A DNA stretch of 64,000 nt from Bradyrhizobium sp. 1(2017) (GTDB taxonomy: Bacteria > Pseudomonadota > Alphaproteobacteria > Rhizobiales > Xanthobacteraceae), in contig NZ_CP050022.2 of assembly GCF_011602485.2 (NCBI RefSeq), positions 496,001 to 560,000 on the forward strand. Direction: 5' to 3'. The notes beneath the pieces are model-generated. The model made no database searches. It saw nothing but the letters and a program-made list of their open reading frames with translations, and was not told the DNA's origin. Positions 43,269 through 51,551 of the stretch are shown one piece after another. Position 1 is the first letter of the stretch; each line of letters starts with the position of its first letter. The translations under genes were made by a program, and so were the position numbers.

Positions 43269-43439
43269 TCAGTTGCGGCGATCGCCGGCCGGCTTGCCGG
43301 TGGAACGGTCGAGCAGATGCAGTCCCGTACAGGCCGGACAGGACACGGAAACATGCGTGCGATCGGCCGGCTCGTCGCCCAGCCGATGCTGCACGTTCAT
43401 GCCGGTTCGGGGGCATTTGAAAACGATCTGACGGTCCAT
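43269..43439 (-). CDS. Tiny zinc-ribbon-like protein
   Basis: 56 aa: MDRQIVFKCPRTGMNVQHRL... then SVSCPACTGLHLLDRSTG. A CP-X2-G segment and a later CPAC with a following His resemble a degenerate zinc ribbon with three cysteines. It ends with a basic tail (KPAGDRRN). Regular codon use and motif spacing support it as a gene despite its size. Confidence 0.6.
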   Translation of the reverse strand: MDRQIVFKCPRTGMNVQHRLGDEPADRTHVSVSCPACTGLHLLDRSTGKPAGDRRN

Positions 43440-43508
43440 GGCCGATGATATGGCTTCAGGCCGGCCTTTCGAAATTGCGGATCATTACGTAGGCCGGCCG
43501 CCGGTCCC

Positions 43509-44624
43509 TCACGGCAGGCTCAGGAACTCGACCCAGTTCGGCTTCTTGCCGGTCGGATAGGATTTCAGCTTGGCGAGTGCGCCACTGCTCTGGTCGATCG
43601 CATAGACCGTCATGCCGTCGGAGAGCTCACCGACCGCGGCGAGGTAGCGCCCCGAGGGATCGATGTTGAGGCCGCGGGGCTGCTTCTCGGTCGGCACGCT
43701 GCCGATCGTGGTCAGCTTGCCGCTGACCGCATCGACCTTGTAAGCGATGAGCGTGTTCGAGGTGCGTTCCGAGGCGTAGAGGAAGCGTCCGTCCGGGGTG
43801 ATGTGGATGTCGGCGGCCCAGGGTTTGCCGGTAAAGCCCTCCGGCAGCGCGGTGGTGCGCTGGATCTCGGTCCAGGCGCCGCTCCTGGTCTCATAGCCGA
43901 ACGCCGCGACGTCGCCGTTCAACTCATGGACGAGATAGACGAACTTGCCGTTGGGGTTGAACACGAAGTGCCGCGGCCCTGATTTTTCCGGCACCTTGAT
44001 CGCCGCCGGATCGCCCGGCGTCAGCGCGCCGGCCGCGGCGTCGAACGCGAAGCTTAGCACCTGGTCGGAGCCGAGATTGGTCGCGAATACGAAGCGGTTG
44101 TCGGGAGAGGGCAGGAAGGCATGCGCGTTCAAGCCGGTCGGGATCACTTGCTTCGGCTCGCCGGCGACGCCCTTTGCAGGCAGCGGATTGAGCGCGACCT
44201 TGTTGCCGCCATAGGAGGCGCTGAACAGGAACTTGCCGCTGCGATCGACGGCGATATTGGCCATGCTGTCGGCGAGCGGTCCGTTGCCGATATGGCTGAG
44301 CTGGCCGGTCCGCGGATCGATCGCAAAACTCACCGCGAGATATGGCTGCGAGCGGATGCCGGCGATCAGCACGCGCTTGTCGGGCGTGATCGCGAGTGGC
44401 GTCGAGGGGCCGGGCTTTTCGACGCCGGTGAAGGCGGCCGTCTGCACCGGTGTCATCTCGCCGCTCTCGGCCATCTTGAACACGCTGATGTCGTTGCTGT
44501 CGGCGTTGCCGACATAAGCGAAAGTTTCGGCCATGCCGGCGCGGACTCCAGGAATGAGGGCGAGAAGGGTGAGGGCGGTGGCGATCGCCGCGCGCGGTGC
44601 GATACGTCGGATCGGTCTCGACAT
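43509..44624 (-). CDS. Exported beta-propeller protein, lactonase (YkgB/Pgl-like) family
   Basis: 371 aa from ATG 44624 behind GGGGAGGAG. Signal peptide (RAAIATALTLLALIPGVRAGMAE) and repeated propeller blades (AETFAYVGNADSNDISVF, GKFLFSASYGGNKVALNPL, NRFVFATNLGSDQVLSF, GRFLYASERTSNTLIAY). The lactonase family (PF10282) includes cytosolic 6-phosphogluconolactonase, but an exported form probably has another substrate or a binding role. Confidence 0.87.
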   Translation of the reverse strand: MSRPIRRIAPRAAIATALTLLALIPGVRAGMAETFAYVGNADSNDISVFKMAESGEMTPVQTAAFTGVEKPGPSTPLAITPDKRVLIAGIRSQPYLAVSFAIDPRTGQLSHIGNGPLADSMANIAVDRSGKFLFSASYGGNKVALNPLPAKGVAGEPKQVIPTGLNAHAFLPSPDNRFVFATNLGSDQVLSFAFDAAAGALTPGDPAAIKVPEKSGPRHFVFNPNGKFVYLVHELNGDVAAFGYETRSGAWTEIQRTTALPEGFTGKPWAADIHITPDGRFLYASERTSNTLIAYKVDAVSGKLTTIGSVPTEKQPRGLNIDPSGRYLAAVGELSDGMTVYAIDQSSGALAKLKSYPTGKKPNWVEFLSLP

Positions 44625-44748
44625 GGTCTCCTCCCCGGAGCCGGAGCGATGTTGTTGTTTTGCCGTCGAGGATAGCGGCAGCCGCACCGCTGCACCAAAT
44701 TCCAGTTGGGATTGATCGATGCCGAAATTGTATCAGTCGCCAGGAGCG

Positions 44749-44895
44749 CTACCGCGCCGCCGCCGCCGCCGCCGTCACGTTGCGGGAGGGCAGATGCGGG
44801 CCGGCCGGATAATTGGGCGGCCCGAGCACGGTCCATACGGAGACCGCAAGCAGCCCGCAGGTCAGGATGGTCCAGGCGATCAGTCGCGTCCGCAT
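44749..44895 (-). CDS. Tiny single-pass membrane protein
   Basis: 48 aa: MRTRLIAWTILTCGLLAVSVWTVLG..., one membrane helix then PPNYPAGPHLPSRN and an Ala-rich end. A GAGG ribosome site precedes it. Conservation cannot be judged from the window. Confidence 0.45.
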   Translation of the reverse strand: MRTRLIAWTILTCGLLAVSVWTVLGPPNYPAGPHLPSRNVTAAAAAAR

Positions 44896-45015
44896 CAGGG
44901 CCTCGTCCGCCGGTCGAAACTCGATGTCCCGACCGACCGATCGTGCACTGCAAACCACGGCGATCCTATGACCTCGTTCACACGAACCAATCTCGTGCTC
45001 GCGCATTGACGCGTC

Positions 45016-45192
45016 ATGCCCCGCGAAAACGACCTCGAAGGCAAGCCCGACATGGGCGGCAAGCACGGCGGTCAGAAAGGCCAGCCCAAGCCGCCGCCGC
45101 GCCCGCGCGAGGGCGAGCGCGATGCCGACGTCGTGGCAAAGCGCCACACCGGTCAAACCGATCGCGCCGCGCCGCCGACCAAACAGAAGTAG
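45016..45192 (+). CDS. Small hydrophilic protein, unknown function
   Basis: 58 aa: MPRENDLEGKPDMGGKHGGQ..., highly charged and Pro/Gly-rich, ending RAAPPTKQK. It lacks hydrophobic residues and is probably disordered. Ribosome site is weak. Its Gly/Lys-rich style is seen in many small rhizobial proteins, but no function is known. Confidence 0.5.
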   Translation: MPRENDLEGKPDMGGKHGGQKGQPKPPPRPREGERDADVVAKRHTGQTDRAAPPTKQK

Positions 45193-45276
45193 CACTGCAT
45201 TCGCATGGGAACGGCAGCCTCGTCTTGCCGTTACCCTGATCCCGCGGGCGGATGGAATCGAAACGGAGGCTGGCAC

Positions 45277-45399
45277 GTGTTTTGGATTTATTGGAACACC
45301 GCCTGGTCGCTCATCATCAGCGGCATCATGTTCGCCACCATCGTCAGCCATCCCGACGCCGAGATCGCCGAAGTGCGTGCGGCAAAACGCCTGATGTGA
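45277..45399 (+). CDS. Tiny single-pass membrane protein
   Basis: 40 aa from a GTG with an ideally spaced GGAGG. Sequence begins MFWIYWNTAWSLIISGIMFA, one membrane helix followed by a charged tail (HPDAEIAEVRAAKRLM). A longer in-frame ATG at 45205 has no ribosome site. Unknown function. Confidence 0.55.
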   Translation: MFWIYWNTAWSLIISGIMFATIVSHPDAEIAEVRAAKRLM

Positions 45400-45415
45400 A
45401 TTCTTGCAGCGCGAG

Positions 45416-45454
45416 AAAGCGCGACGCGATCGGGATGATCGTCATCGCGCTTTT
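45416..45454. repeat. AAAGCGCGA palindromic repeat
   Basis: AAAGCGCGACGCGAT at the left is inverted imperfectly as ATCGCGCTTTT at the right. It is of the same family as the element at 1161-1201 and lies next to the GAGCATCGG hairpin. Confidence 0.65.
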
Positions 45455-45461
45455 GGCTGTC

Positions 45462-45496
45462 GAGCATCGGCTCTGATTGAATCAGAACCGATGCTC
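45462..45496. repeat. GAGCATCGG palindromic repeat
   Basis: GAGCATCGGCTCTGATT is paired with AATCAGAACCGATGCTC, a near-perfect 35-base hairpin. It can act as terminator for the minus-strand MBL gene or as part of a mobile repeat family. Confidence 0.7.
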
Positions 45497-45555
45497 ATTT
45501 TACGCGTTTTCTTTGCGCGAACCGGAATCCACGTCGCTCGAAAACTTTTTCGCAA

Positions 45556-46512
45556 TCAGTAGTCCCAGAAGACCGGCACCCAGCGGAAGTGATCGCCGTC
45601 GACCGCCACCCGGCCGACGGACGGGAACGGCATGTGCGTGGCGACGAGAAGCTCTTCGCTCGCGGCCAGCTCGCGCAGGAGACGGACGCGAACGCGCGCG
45701 GCCTCTTCGGGGTCATGCTCGAAGCCGTTGTGCCAGTCGGGATGATCGAACCCGACCGTGAACACGGCATCGCCGGCGAATGTCAGCCGCTCGCCGCCCG
45801 ATGCCAGGCGGACCACGCTGTGCCCGGGGGTGTGGCCACCGGTGCGGGTGACCACCACGCCCGGCGCCACCTCATACTCGTCCTCGAAGGTGCGCAACTG
45901 GTTGTGGTACTCTTTGGCGAACCGCTTGGCGGTCGCCCGCAGCGCGTCCGGAAATCCCGGCGGCATCGAGACGTGGGAGAAATCGGGGTCCTCCCAGAAC
46001 TTGACCTCGGCGGCGGCGACGTGGATCCGCAAGTCCGGGCGCAGCCCTTCCTTCACCTCGTCGACGAGCAGCCCGCCAATGTGATCCATGTGCATGTGGG
46101 TCAGCACCACGTCCGTCACCGAGCCGAGATCGATGCCGGCGGCTTCCAGTCGCTTGCTCAACTGCCCGGCCCGCGGCAGATGCAGGTCCGGGTCGGATCC
46201 CAGTCCGGCATCGACGAGGATGGTCTGCCCTCCGCTCCGCACCACGACCACGTTCAGCGCCCAATCGAAAGCATCCGGCGGCAGGAACATGTCCTTCAGC
46301 CACGCCGCGCGGACGGCCGGGTCGGCATTGTGGGCCAGCATCGCGCCCGGCAGCGTCAGCACGCCGTCGCTGATCACCATCACGTCGATCTCGCCGATCT
46401 TCAGCGCATAGCGCGACGGGACCAGCTCTTCGGGGCGCGGTCTGCTCGTATGTGTGGGTTTGTGCAAGTTCATCTTCGTCTTCTCCTGGGTGTTGCGGAT
46501 CGCCTGATTCAT
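45556..46512 (-). CDS. MBL-fold metallo-hydrolase
   Basis: 318 aa behind AGAGAGGAGC. Metal motif THMHMDHIGG (HxHxDH), a later His in GGHTPGHS, Asp in LTFAGDAVF and His in ATHMPFPSVG complete the dinuclear site. No signal peptide. The AHL-lactonase/MlhB-type subgroup is possible but substrate is uncertain. It is the last gene of the island and lies 170 bases downstream of promoter-like element A (46682-46758). Confidence 0.9.
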   Translation of the reverse strand: MNQAIRNTQEKTKMNLHKPTHTSRPRPEELVPSRYALKIGEIDVMVISDGVLTLPGAMLAHNADPAVRAAWLKDMFLPPDAFDWALNVVVVRSGGQTILVDAGLGSDPDLHLPRAGQLSKRLEAAGIDLGSVTDVVLTHMHMDHIGGLLVDEVKEGLRPDLRIHVAAAEVKFWEDPDFSHVSMPPGFPDALRATAKRFAKEYHNQLRTFEDEYEVAPGVVVTRTGGHTPGHSVVRLASGGERLTFAGDAVFTVGFDHPDWHNGFEHDPEEAARVRVRLLRELAASEELLVATHMPFPSVGRVAVDGDHFRWVPVFWDY

Positions 46513-46548
46513 CTTGATGCTCCTCTCTTGGTATTGCCGACGGAATTT

Positions 46549-48408
46549 TCAGAGACTGGTGGCGTGCGCCGGGTCGGCCGAGGCAAGCGCTCGATCTTCC
46601 GGGAGATCGGTCCGGCTGGAGCTGATCTCCAGCTTCGTCGTCCCGGCGGCATTCGTTCCCATCGCTCTCCATGCACTGTTTGGGCATGGTGATGGTCTAC
46701 CGGATCGGCTTTGCCGCTGCGCCAGAGCGATTGCCGTCGCTGTAGAGCAATTGCTGCCATTGCATGCGCTTGCGCACGCGACGGGGACCGCGACGCCGGC
46801 GATCCGTGGCGCGTCGATCCGGCGCGACTGCGTCGCGCGCATCTGAGCGTATCGGTGCAGCCCGATCTTGACCGTGACCAGCACGGGCACGGCAAACACG
46901 AAGAGCAAGGCAACGGCGTTGAACGCGGCGTCGAAGGCGATCACCGTCGACTGGCGGATGAGGACCCCGTCGAGCAGGCTCGTGGCAACGCGGCCGGCCA
47001 GCGCGTCCATTCCCCTCGCACTGAGCATTGCGGCCGTCGAGGTCAGCCGCTCGCCGACTGCAGGAACGCCGGCGGTGAGGTTGGCGCCGAGCACCGTCAA
47101 ATTGCCGGCCGTGTGGTGCTCGATCAGGGTTTCGAGGCCGGCGACGCCGATGAGGCCGCCGAGTTGCCTGCTGGTATTGAAGAGGCCGATGCCGAAGGCG
47201 CGGTTGCGTTCGCCCAGGTTGCCGAAGGCGATCAGGGTGATCGACAGAAACAGGAAGCCGAGTCCGAGGCCGCGCAGGAGGATGGCGGCCATCATGTCAT
47301 GTGCACCGCTTTCGCTGGTCGAGCCCGACAACATCCACATCGCAACCGCGATCATCAGGATGCCAAAGGGCACCGTGGCGACGGGAGGAACGCGGCGGAC
47401 CTGCATGAGGAAGGCCGCCACCAGCAGCGTGACGACGAAGCATGCGCCGCTCGGCAGCAGGAGCAGACCGGCGTCGGTCGGCCTGAACCCCAGGACCGAC
47501 ACGGCGAAAAACGGGATCAGGAACGCGCTGCCGAACAATGCGGCACCCGCGACGAAGCTGACGACGAAGGCGAAGCAGAAATCCTCGCTCTCGAACAAGG
47601 AGAAGTCGAGCAGTCCCCCGCCGCTGGCCAGCACCTGCCGGCCGAGAAACGCCAGCAGCGCGGCTGCTCCGATCACCGTGAGCCAGAGGATGCGGGACTC
47701 CTCGAACCAATCCCATCGACGGCCCTGGTTCAGGACGTAGGTGAAGCAGAAGAGCGCGATGACGATCAGCACGATGCCGATCCAGTCAATCGGGCGGCGC
47801 TGGTGCATGATGGACTTCGGGCCGTCTGCGATCAGCAGCAGGCCGGCAGCCCCCAGCGCCAGCGGAACGACGCTGAAGAAGATCCACACCCAGGACCGGC
47901 TGTCGATCAGCCAGCCTTGCAGGGCCGGAGCGATCGTCGCGGGCGCGACGACCGATCCCATCGCAAACAAGGCCTGAAGGATCGGCTGGCGGGATTGCGG
48001 ATAGGCGTCAAAGATCGTCGCCTGGCCCGCGACGAGCAGGACGCCGCCAGCGAGGCCCTGGATCATGCGGAGCGCGATTAGCAGTTCGAGCCGCACAGTC
48101 ACGATCGTCAAGCCGCACGCGATGCCCATCACCAGGGTTGAGCCGATGATCAGGCGGCGGGGATCGACGCGGTGCACCAGCAAGGGCGCCGTCATGAACC
48201 CGATCAGCTTCAAAGCCATGTAACCGACGTCGAGCCAGGCGAACTCGTCGGGCGTGACATGGACATCGCCGATGATGTAGCCGCGCCCGAGCGACAGAAC
48301 CGTGCTGGCAATCGCCTCCGTCAGCGTGGCCAGCACGATGCCTGCAACGAACAGGGCTCCCGCCGCGGATCCTTCGCGGGGCGGCGCGGCGACGACGACC
48401 GCTGTCAT
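46549..48408 (-). CDS. DHA2-type MFS exporter (EmrB-like) with anomalous C-terminal tail
   Basis: 619 aa. Fourteen predicted membrane segments to about residue 515 (last: LLFVFAVPVLVTVKIGL); motifs LRMIQGLAGGVLLV and NTSRQLGGLIGVAGLETLI are typical of the family. The family is normally about 500-530 aa. The remaining hundred residues are Ser/Ala/Arg-rich and encoded by DNA that includes promoter-like element A, so the tail may be read-through after loss of the natural stop. It starts on the stop codon of the adaptor gene (ATGA overlap): an EmrAB-type pair. Confidence 0.88.
   Translation of the reverse strand: MTAVVVAAPPREGSAAGALFVAGIVLATLTEAIASTVLSLGRGYIIGDVHVTPDEFAWLDVGYMALKLIGFMTAPLLVHRVDPRRLIIGSTLVMGIACGLTIVTVRLELLIALRMIQGLAGGVLLVAGQATIFDAYPQSRQPILQALFAMGSVVAPATIAPALQGWLIDSRSWVWIFFSVVPLALGAAGLLLIADGPKSIMHQRRPIDWIGIVLIVIALFCFTYVLNQGRRWDWFEESRILWLTVIGAAALLAFLGRQVLASGGGLLDFSLFESEDFCFAFVVSFVAGAALFGSAFLIPFFAVSVLGFRPTDAGLLLLPSGACFVVTLLVAAFLMQVRRVPPVATVPFGILMIAVAMWMLSGSTSESGAHDMMAAILLRGLGLGFLFLSITLIAFGNLGERNRAFGIGLFNTSRQLGGLIGVAGLETLIEHHTAGNLTVLGANLTAGVPAVGERLTSTAAMLSARGMDALAGRVATSLLDGVLIRQSTVIAFDAAFNAVALLFVFAVPVLVTVKIGLHRYAQMRATQSRRIDAPRIAGVAVPVACASACNGSNCSTATAIALAQRQSRSGRPSPCPNSAWRAMGTNAAGTTKLEISSSRTDLPEDRALASADPAHATSL
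46682..46758 (-). promoter_or_regulatory. 77-bp promoter-like element, copy A
   Basis: On the minus strand it contains two direct repeats GCAATTGCTCTA and GCAATCGCTCTG, 20 bases apart, then the conserved GCCGATCCGGTAGACCATCA. It is closely similar to element B at 51205-51281 (about a dozen differences in 77 bases). It lies in the 3' tail of the MFS gene and upstream of the MBL gene, which it probably controls. The paired direct repeats look like AraC-family binding half-sites. Confidence 0.6.
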
Positions 48409-49433
48409 GACCCGCTCCCCTGATCGACGTCGACGCGGGCCGACAGGCCCGGGACCAGGCGGCCCGGCAGCTCATTGTTGATGAAGCGGATCTTCACGGG
48501 CACGCGTTGAACGACCCGAACGAAATTGCCTGTCGCATTGTCCGACGGGAGCATGCTGAAGGCGGATCCGCTGCCTGGCGCAAAGCTGTCCACCACGCCG
48601 TCGAGCGCCGTGTGCCTGTAACCGTCGACGACGATGCGCACGCGCTGACCCGGCCGGATATGCTCGACCTGGGTCTCCTTGAAATTCGCGACGACCCACA
48701 CATCCCTGACCGGAACGATGTCCAGCAGGGAGGTGCCCGGCGCGACCAGTCGGCCGATGCGGACCTGACGGTTGCCGATGACACCGTCGACCGGCGCGCG
48801 GACGACGGTATTGTCGAGATCGATTTGAGCGAGGTCGCGTGCCGCCTGTGCCTGCGCCACCGCAGCGACGGCGGCTTCGCGCTGGCTGGCGAGGACGGCG
48901 ATGCGCTGCCGCTGGGCTTCGATCGTCGCCTCCGCTGCGGAGACGGCCGCCTCGGCTTTGGACAGCGCCGCGTCGCTTTCGTCGACCTGGGCCTGGCTGA
49001 CTGCATTGGTGCGGATCAGCTCGCGGCGACGGTCGGACGCCTTGCGGGCGAGATTCTTCTCGGCCACGCTGGCAAGCCCTTGAGCTTCGGCCTGCCGGAT
49101 CAGGGCATGCTGAAGCTGGATCTCCGCATCGACATTGGTCAAGCGCGCCTGTGCGGCTTCGACATTGGCGACGGCCTGGGCGAGCCGCGCGCGGTGGTCC
49201 CGATCGTCGATCCGGAACAACACGTCACCCGCCCGGACGGCCTGGTTGTCCTGAATCTCCACCGCGGTGACGTAACCGGCGACCTTGGGCGCGAGCGAGG
49301 TCACGTCGCCGCGAATATAGGCGTTGTCGGTCGACGTCTCGCCGGACCGGGCATAGGTCCAGCCCGCGGCCACCACCGCGACGGCGGCGAGGCACAGCGA
49401 CACGCCGATCGCCCGCTTGTTCAGATGCACCAC
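48405..49433 (-). CDS. HlyD/EmrA-type membrane fusion protein
   Basis: 342 aa. N-terminal membrane helix (KRAIGVSLCLAAVAVVAAGWTYA), lipoyl half-motifs (AYIRGDVTSLAPKVAGYVTAVEIQDNQAVRAGDVLFRID), a long coiled-coil hairpin rich in Ala/Gln/Arg (about 85-200) and a beta-barrel with VVRAPVDGVIGNRQVRIG. Overlaps the start of the MFS gene by four bases, indicating coordinated production of a tripartite efflux pump; the outer-membrane channel is not in the window. Confidence 0.92.
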   Translation of the reverse strand: MVHLNKRAIGVSLCLAAVAVVAAGWTYARSGETSTDNAYIRGDVTSLAPKVAGYVTAVEIQDNQAVRAGDVLFRIDDRDHRARLAQAVANVEAAQARLTNVDAEIQLQHALIRQAEAQGLASVAEKNLARKASDRRRELIRTNAVSQAQVDESDAALSKAEAAVSAAEATIEAQRQRIAVLASQREAAVAAVAQAQAARDLAQIDLDNTVVRAPVDGVIGNRQVRIGRLVAPGTSLLDIVPVRDVWVVANFKETQVEHIRPGQRVRIVVDGYRHTALDGVVDSFAPGSGSAFSMLPSDNATGNFVRVVQRVPVKIRFINNELPGRLVPGLSARVDVDQGSGS

Positions 49434-49551
49434 GATACCCTCCCGCGTCGGCTATAATCACTGATGCCTATGTTCGCGCTCCCTACTGTGCGGTCCAGCC
49501 GCGGTCCCGGTGATCCAGTTCGCCGCGGCCGGCCCGTTTCGCGTGCTGGGC

Positions 49552-50769
49552 CTAGAGGAAGCCGGTCACGTCGGTCACGCGCTCCGGATCGGCCGAGGCG
49601 AGCGCGACGGCGCGCTCGGCTCTGGGCGGATAGATCCAGACGGTGTTGATCTCCTGCTTGGTCTTCTTGGCGACGTCGCCCACCATCGTCACCTCGCGCT
49701 CCCAGCCGCGGGTGAACAGCGCGCCGGCGCCGCCAAGGTCGAGGCAGGTGACGTAGCCCTTCTGGTGGTAAGGCCTGGTGGCAAGGCCGAGCAGCTCGGC
49801 CGCGGCATTGTTGCCGGCGAAGGCGCCCATCCGCGTGGCGTGCTGGCACGACATCAGCGCGTAATTGCCCTCGTCGTCGCAGGCCGCACGTGCCGCATCG
49901 CCGGCCGCGAAGACGCCCGGAACGCCGGATACCTGCAAGCAGCGGTCGACCAGCAACCGGCCGAAACTGTCGCGCTCGGCGGGAATCTGCGCCGTCAGGG
50001 GCGCGGCGCGCATGCCCGCCGCCCAGATCACGGTCTCGGTCTCGATGTGCTCGCCGGTAGACAGGGTAACGCCGGAATTGTCGAGCGAGGCGACACCGGC
50101 ACCGAGGCGCGTTTCCACACCGAGCTTGTCGAGGGCGACTGTGATGATGGGACGGGGACCTGCGCCCATGTCCGGCGCGATTTCCCTGTTGCGGTCGACG
50201 ATGATGACGCGCGTCTTCGCGTTCGCGCCGAGGATGTCGCGAAGCCGCGCCGGCATTTCCGTGGCCGCCTCGATGCCAGTGAAGCCGCCGCCGGCGACGA
50301 CGACCGTGTCGCGCCCGTTGGTGGCCGGCCGGTTGGCGAGGCCATGCAGGTGCTTGTCGAGCTTGATCGCGTCATCGAGTGAATCGACGCTGAAGCCGTG
50401 CTCGGCAAGGCCCGGAATGTTCGGGCGGAACAGCCGGCTGCCGGTGGTCACGACGAGGCGATCGTAAGAGAGCATCTTCTTCGTGCCGTTCACTGTCGCG
50501 ATCTTCACCATGCAGGATTTGGTGTCGACCGTCTCGGCGCTGCCTTGCACATAGGTGACGTCGATGGCCTCGAGCACGTCGCGCAGGGGCGCCGTCAGGG
50601 TCTCGGGCTTCGGCTCATAGAGCCGAGGGCGAACCACGAGCGTCGGCTCGGGGGCAACCAGCGTGATCTCGAGCTGATCTGGCGAAACGCCCTGGATCTC
50701 GCGCAGGCGGGCTGCGGAAAGGGCGGCGTACATGCCGGCGAAGCCGGCGCCGATGATGACTAGTCGCAT
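49552..50769 (-). CDS. NDH-2-like FAD/NAD(P)-dependent oxidoreductase
   Basis: 405 aa. N-terminal FAD site MRLVIIGAGFAGMYAALSAARL, NAD(P)-binding VVVAGGGFTGIEAATEMPARL, and the C-terminal FAD motif GVFAAGDAARAACDDEG. Resembles type II NADH dehydrogenases and quinone reductases, with no clear C-terminal membrane anchor. Within the AraC/efflux island it may reduce a quinone-like or other redox-active compound that the pump exports (inference). Confidence 0.88.
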   Translation of the reverse strand: MRLVIIGAGFAGMYAALSAARLREIQGVSPDQLEITLVAPEPTLVVRPRLYEPKPETLTAPLRDVLEAIDVTYVQGSAETVDTKSCMVKIATVNGTKKMLSYDRLVVTTGSRLFRPNIPGLAEHGFSVDSLDDAIKLDKHLHGLANRPATNGRDTVVVAGGGFTGIEAATEMPARLRDILGANAKTRVIIVDRNREIAPDMGAGPRPIITVALDKLGVETRLGAGVASLDNSGVTLSTGEHIETETVIWAAGMRAAPLTAQIPAERDSFGRLLVDRCLQVSGVPGVFAAGDAARAACDDEGNYALMSCQHATRMGAFAGNNAAAELLGLATRPYHQKGYVTCLDLGGAGALFTRGWEREVTMVGDVAKKTKQEINTVWIYPPRAERAVALASADPERVTDVTGFL

Positions 50770-50878
50770 GAGTTTTTCTCCTTGATCTGCGTTTCGAAAG
50801 TCCGTGCGCGAGCCGCCGCTACCCCGCCCAGGGCAGCGTCCGGAGACGGCACGAAGAGGTGGAAGTGAATCGCCGGTG

Positions 50879-51181
50879 TTACGGCGCTATGCAGCGCGAC
50901 GGCTGCGCGTTCGCCGGCCAGCCTTGGCGAAAGACGACCGACTGAGCTCGTGGGCTCCAATCCCGATAGGGAAGGCCGGAGCCCTCCCGGGTCATGGCGG
51001 ACACCAGCGGGGAGATCGGGTGCATGGCGTGCGCCGGAATCTCCACCTCCTCGCCTGTTGCCGACGTAAAGCGAACGGCCAGCGAGAGTCCGTACAGGGT
51101 TGCGGTTGCAAGGCCGCGGCGGCGCGACGCGATCACCCGCCGGCTGATGAAATTTTTCCAGGTCGTTTGTTTCCAGGTCAT
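50879..51181 (-). CDS. 100-aa protein, unknown function, first gene after element B
   Basis: MTWKQTTWKNFISRRVIASRR... with later LYGLSLAVRFTSATGEEVEIPAHAM and a C-terminal QGWPANAQPSRCIAP. Starts behind GGAGACCGAAG, 24 bases after promoter-like element B. No signal peptide and no recognised domain. Position at the head of the oxidoreductase-pump run argues that it is expressed with it. Confidence 0.55.
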   Translation of the reverse strand: MTWKQTTWKNFISRRVIASRRRGLATATLYGLSLAVRFTSATGEEVEIPAHAMHPISPLVSAMTREGSGLPYRDWSPRAQSVVFRQGWPANAQPSRCIAP

Positions 51182-51204
51182 CTTCGGTCTCCGTCGACTG
51201 GACT

Positions 51205-51281
51205 GAGCATGGTGATGATCTACCGGATCGGATCTGCCGCTGCGCCAGAGCGATTGCCGTGGTTGCAGCGCGATTGCTGCT
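51205..51281 (-). promoter_or_regulatory. 77-bp promoter-like element, copy B
   Basis: On the minus strand: direct repeats GCAATCGCGCTG and GCAATCGCTCTG, 20 bases apart, then GATCCGATCCGGTAGATCAT. Nearly identical in layout to element A. It lies immediately after the AraC remnant and 24 bases upstream of the 100-aa gene. The intact AraC regulator encoded at 51552-52514 is the obvious candidate activator. Confidence 0.65.
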
Positions 51282-51501
51282 AACGCCGGCGCCTGCGCCA
51301 ATCGCTCGGCTCTTGCCGGTCGGCGTCCTGAAAGGCCGCGAACGTCGCTCGTGAGCAGCAGCCGAGCGCGGCTGCGATCGAGATGATTGAATCGCTGGTG
51401 TCGTGCAGCATCCGCATCGACCGCTCGTGCCGGTGCCGGTGCAGCCGCGCATGCGGCGAAGTCTGGCTGGGTCTGCGAAAGCTCACGCCGGACCAGCTCA
51501 T
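51280..51501 (-). pseudogene. AraC-family C-terminal remnant
   Basis: A 73-codon frame aligns with the last 70 residues of the intact AraC gene just upstream: TSPHARLHRHRHERSMRMLHD against LSPHAWLRQHRLEQAMKMLRG, IISIAAALGCCSRATFAAF against VVTIAAALGYSSQTAFAAAF, and EPSDWRRRRR against TPSDWRRRHTR. Ligand domain and first helix-turn-helix are missing. It appears to be the relic of a tandem duplication. Confidence 0.7.
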
Positions 51502-51551
51502 GGACGCGTCCCCGCAACCGGGCGAGCTCGCTGCGCCTCGAGCGGTCGACG

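Noticed and set aside
44821..45015. tRNA or small structured RNA in the 44.8-45.0 kb spacer
   Set aside because: No cloverleaf arms or CCA-type end could be traced; the region is better explained by tiny ORFs.
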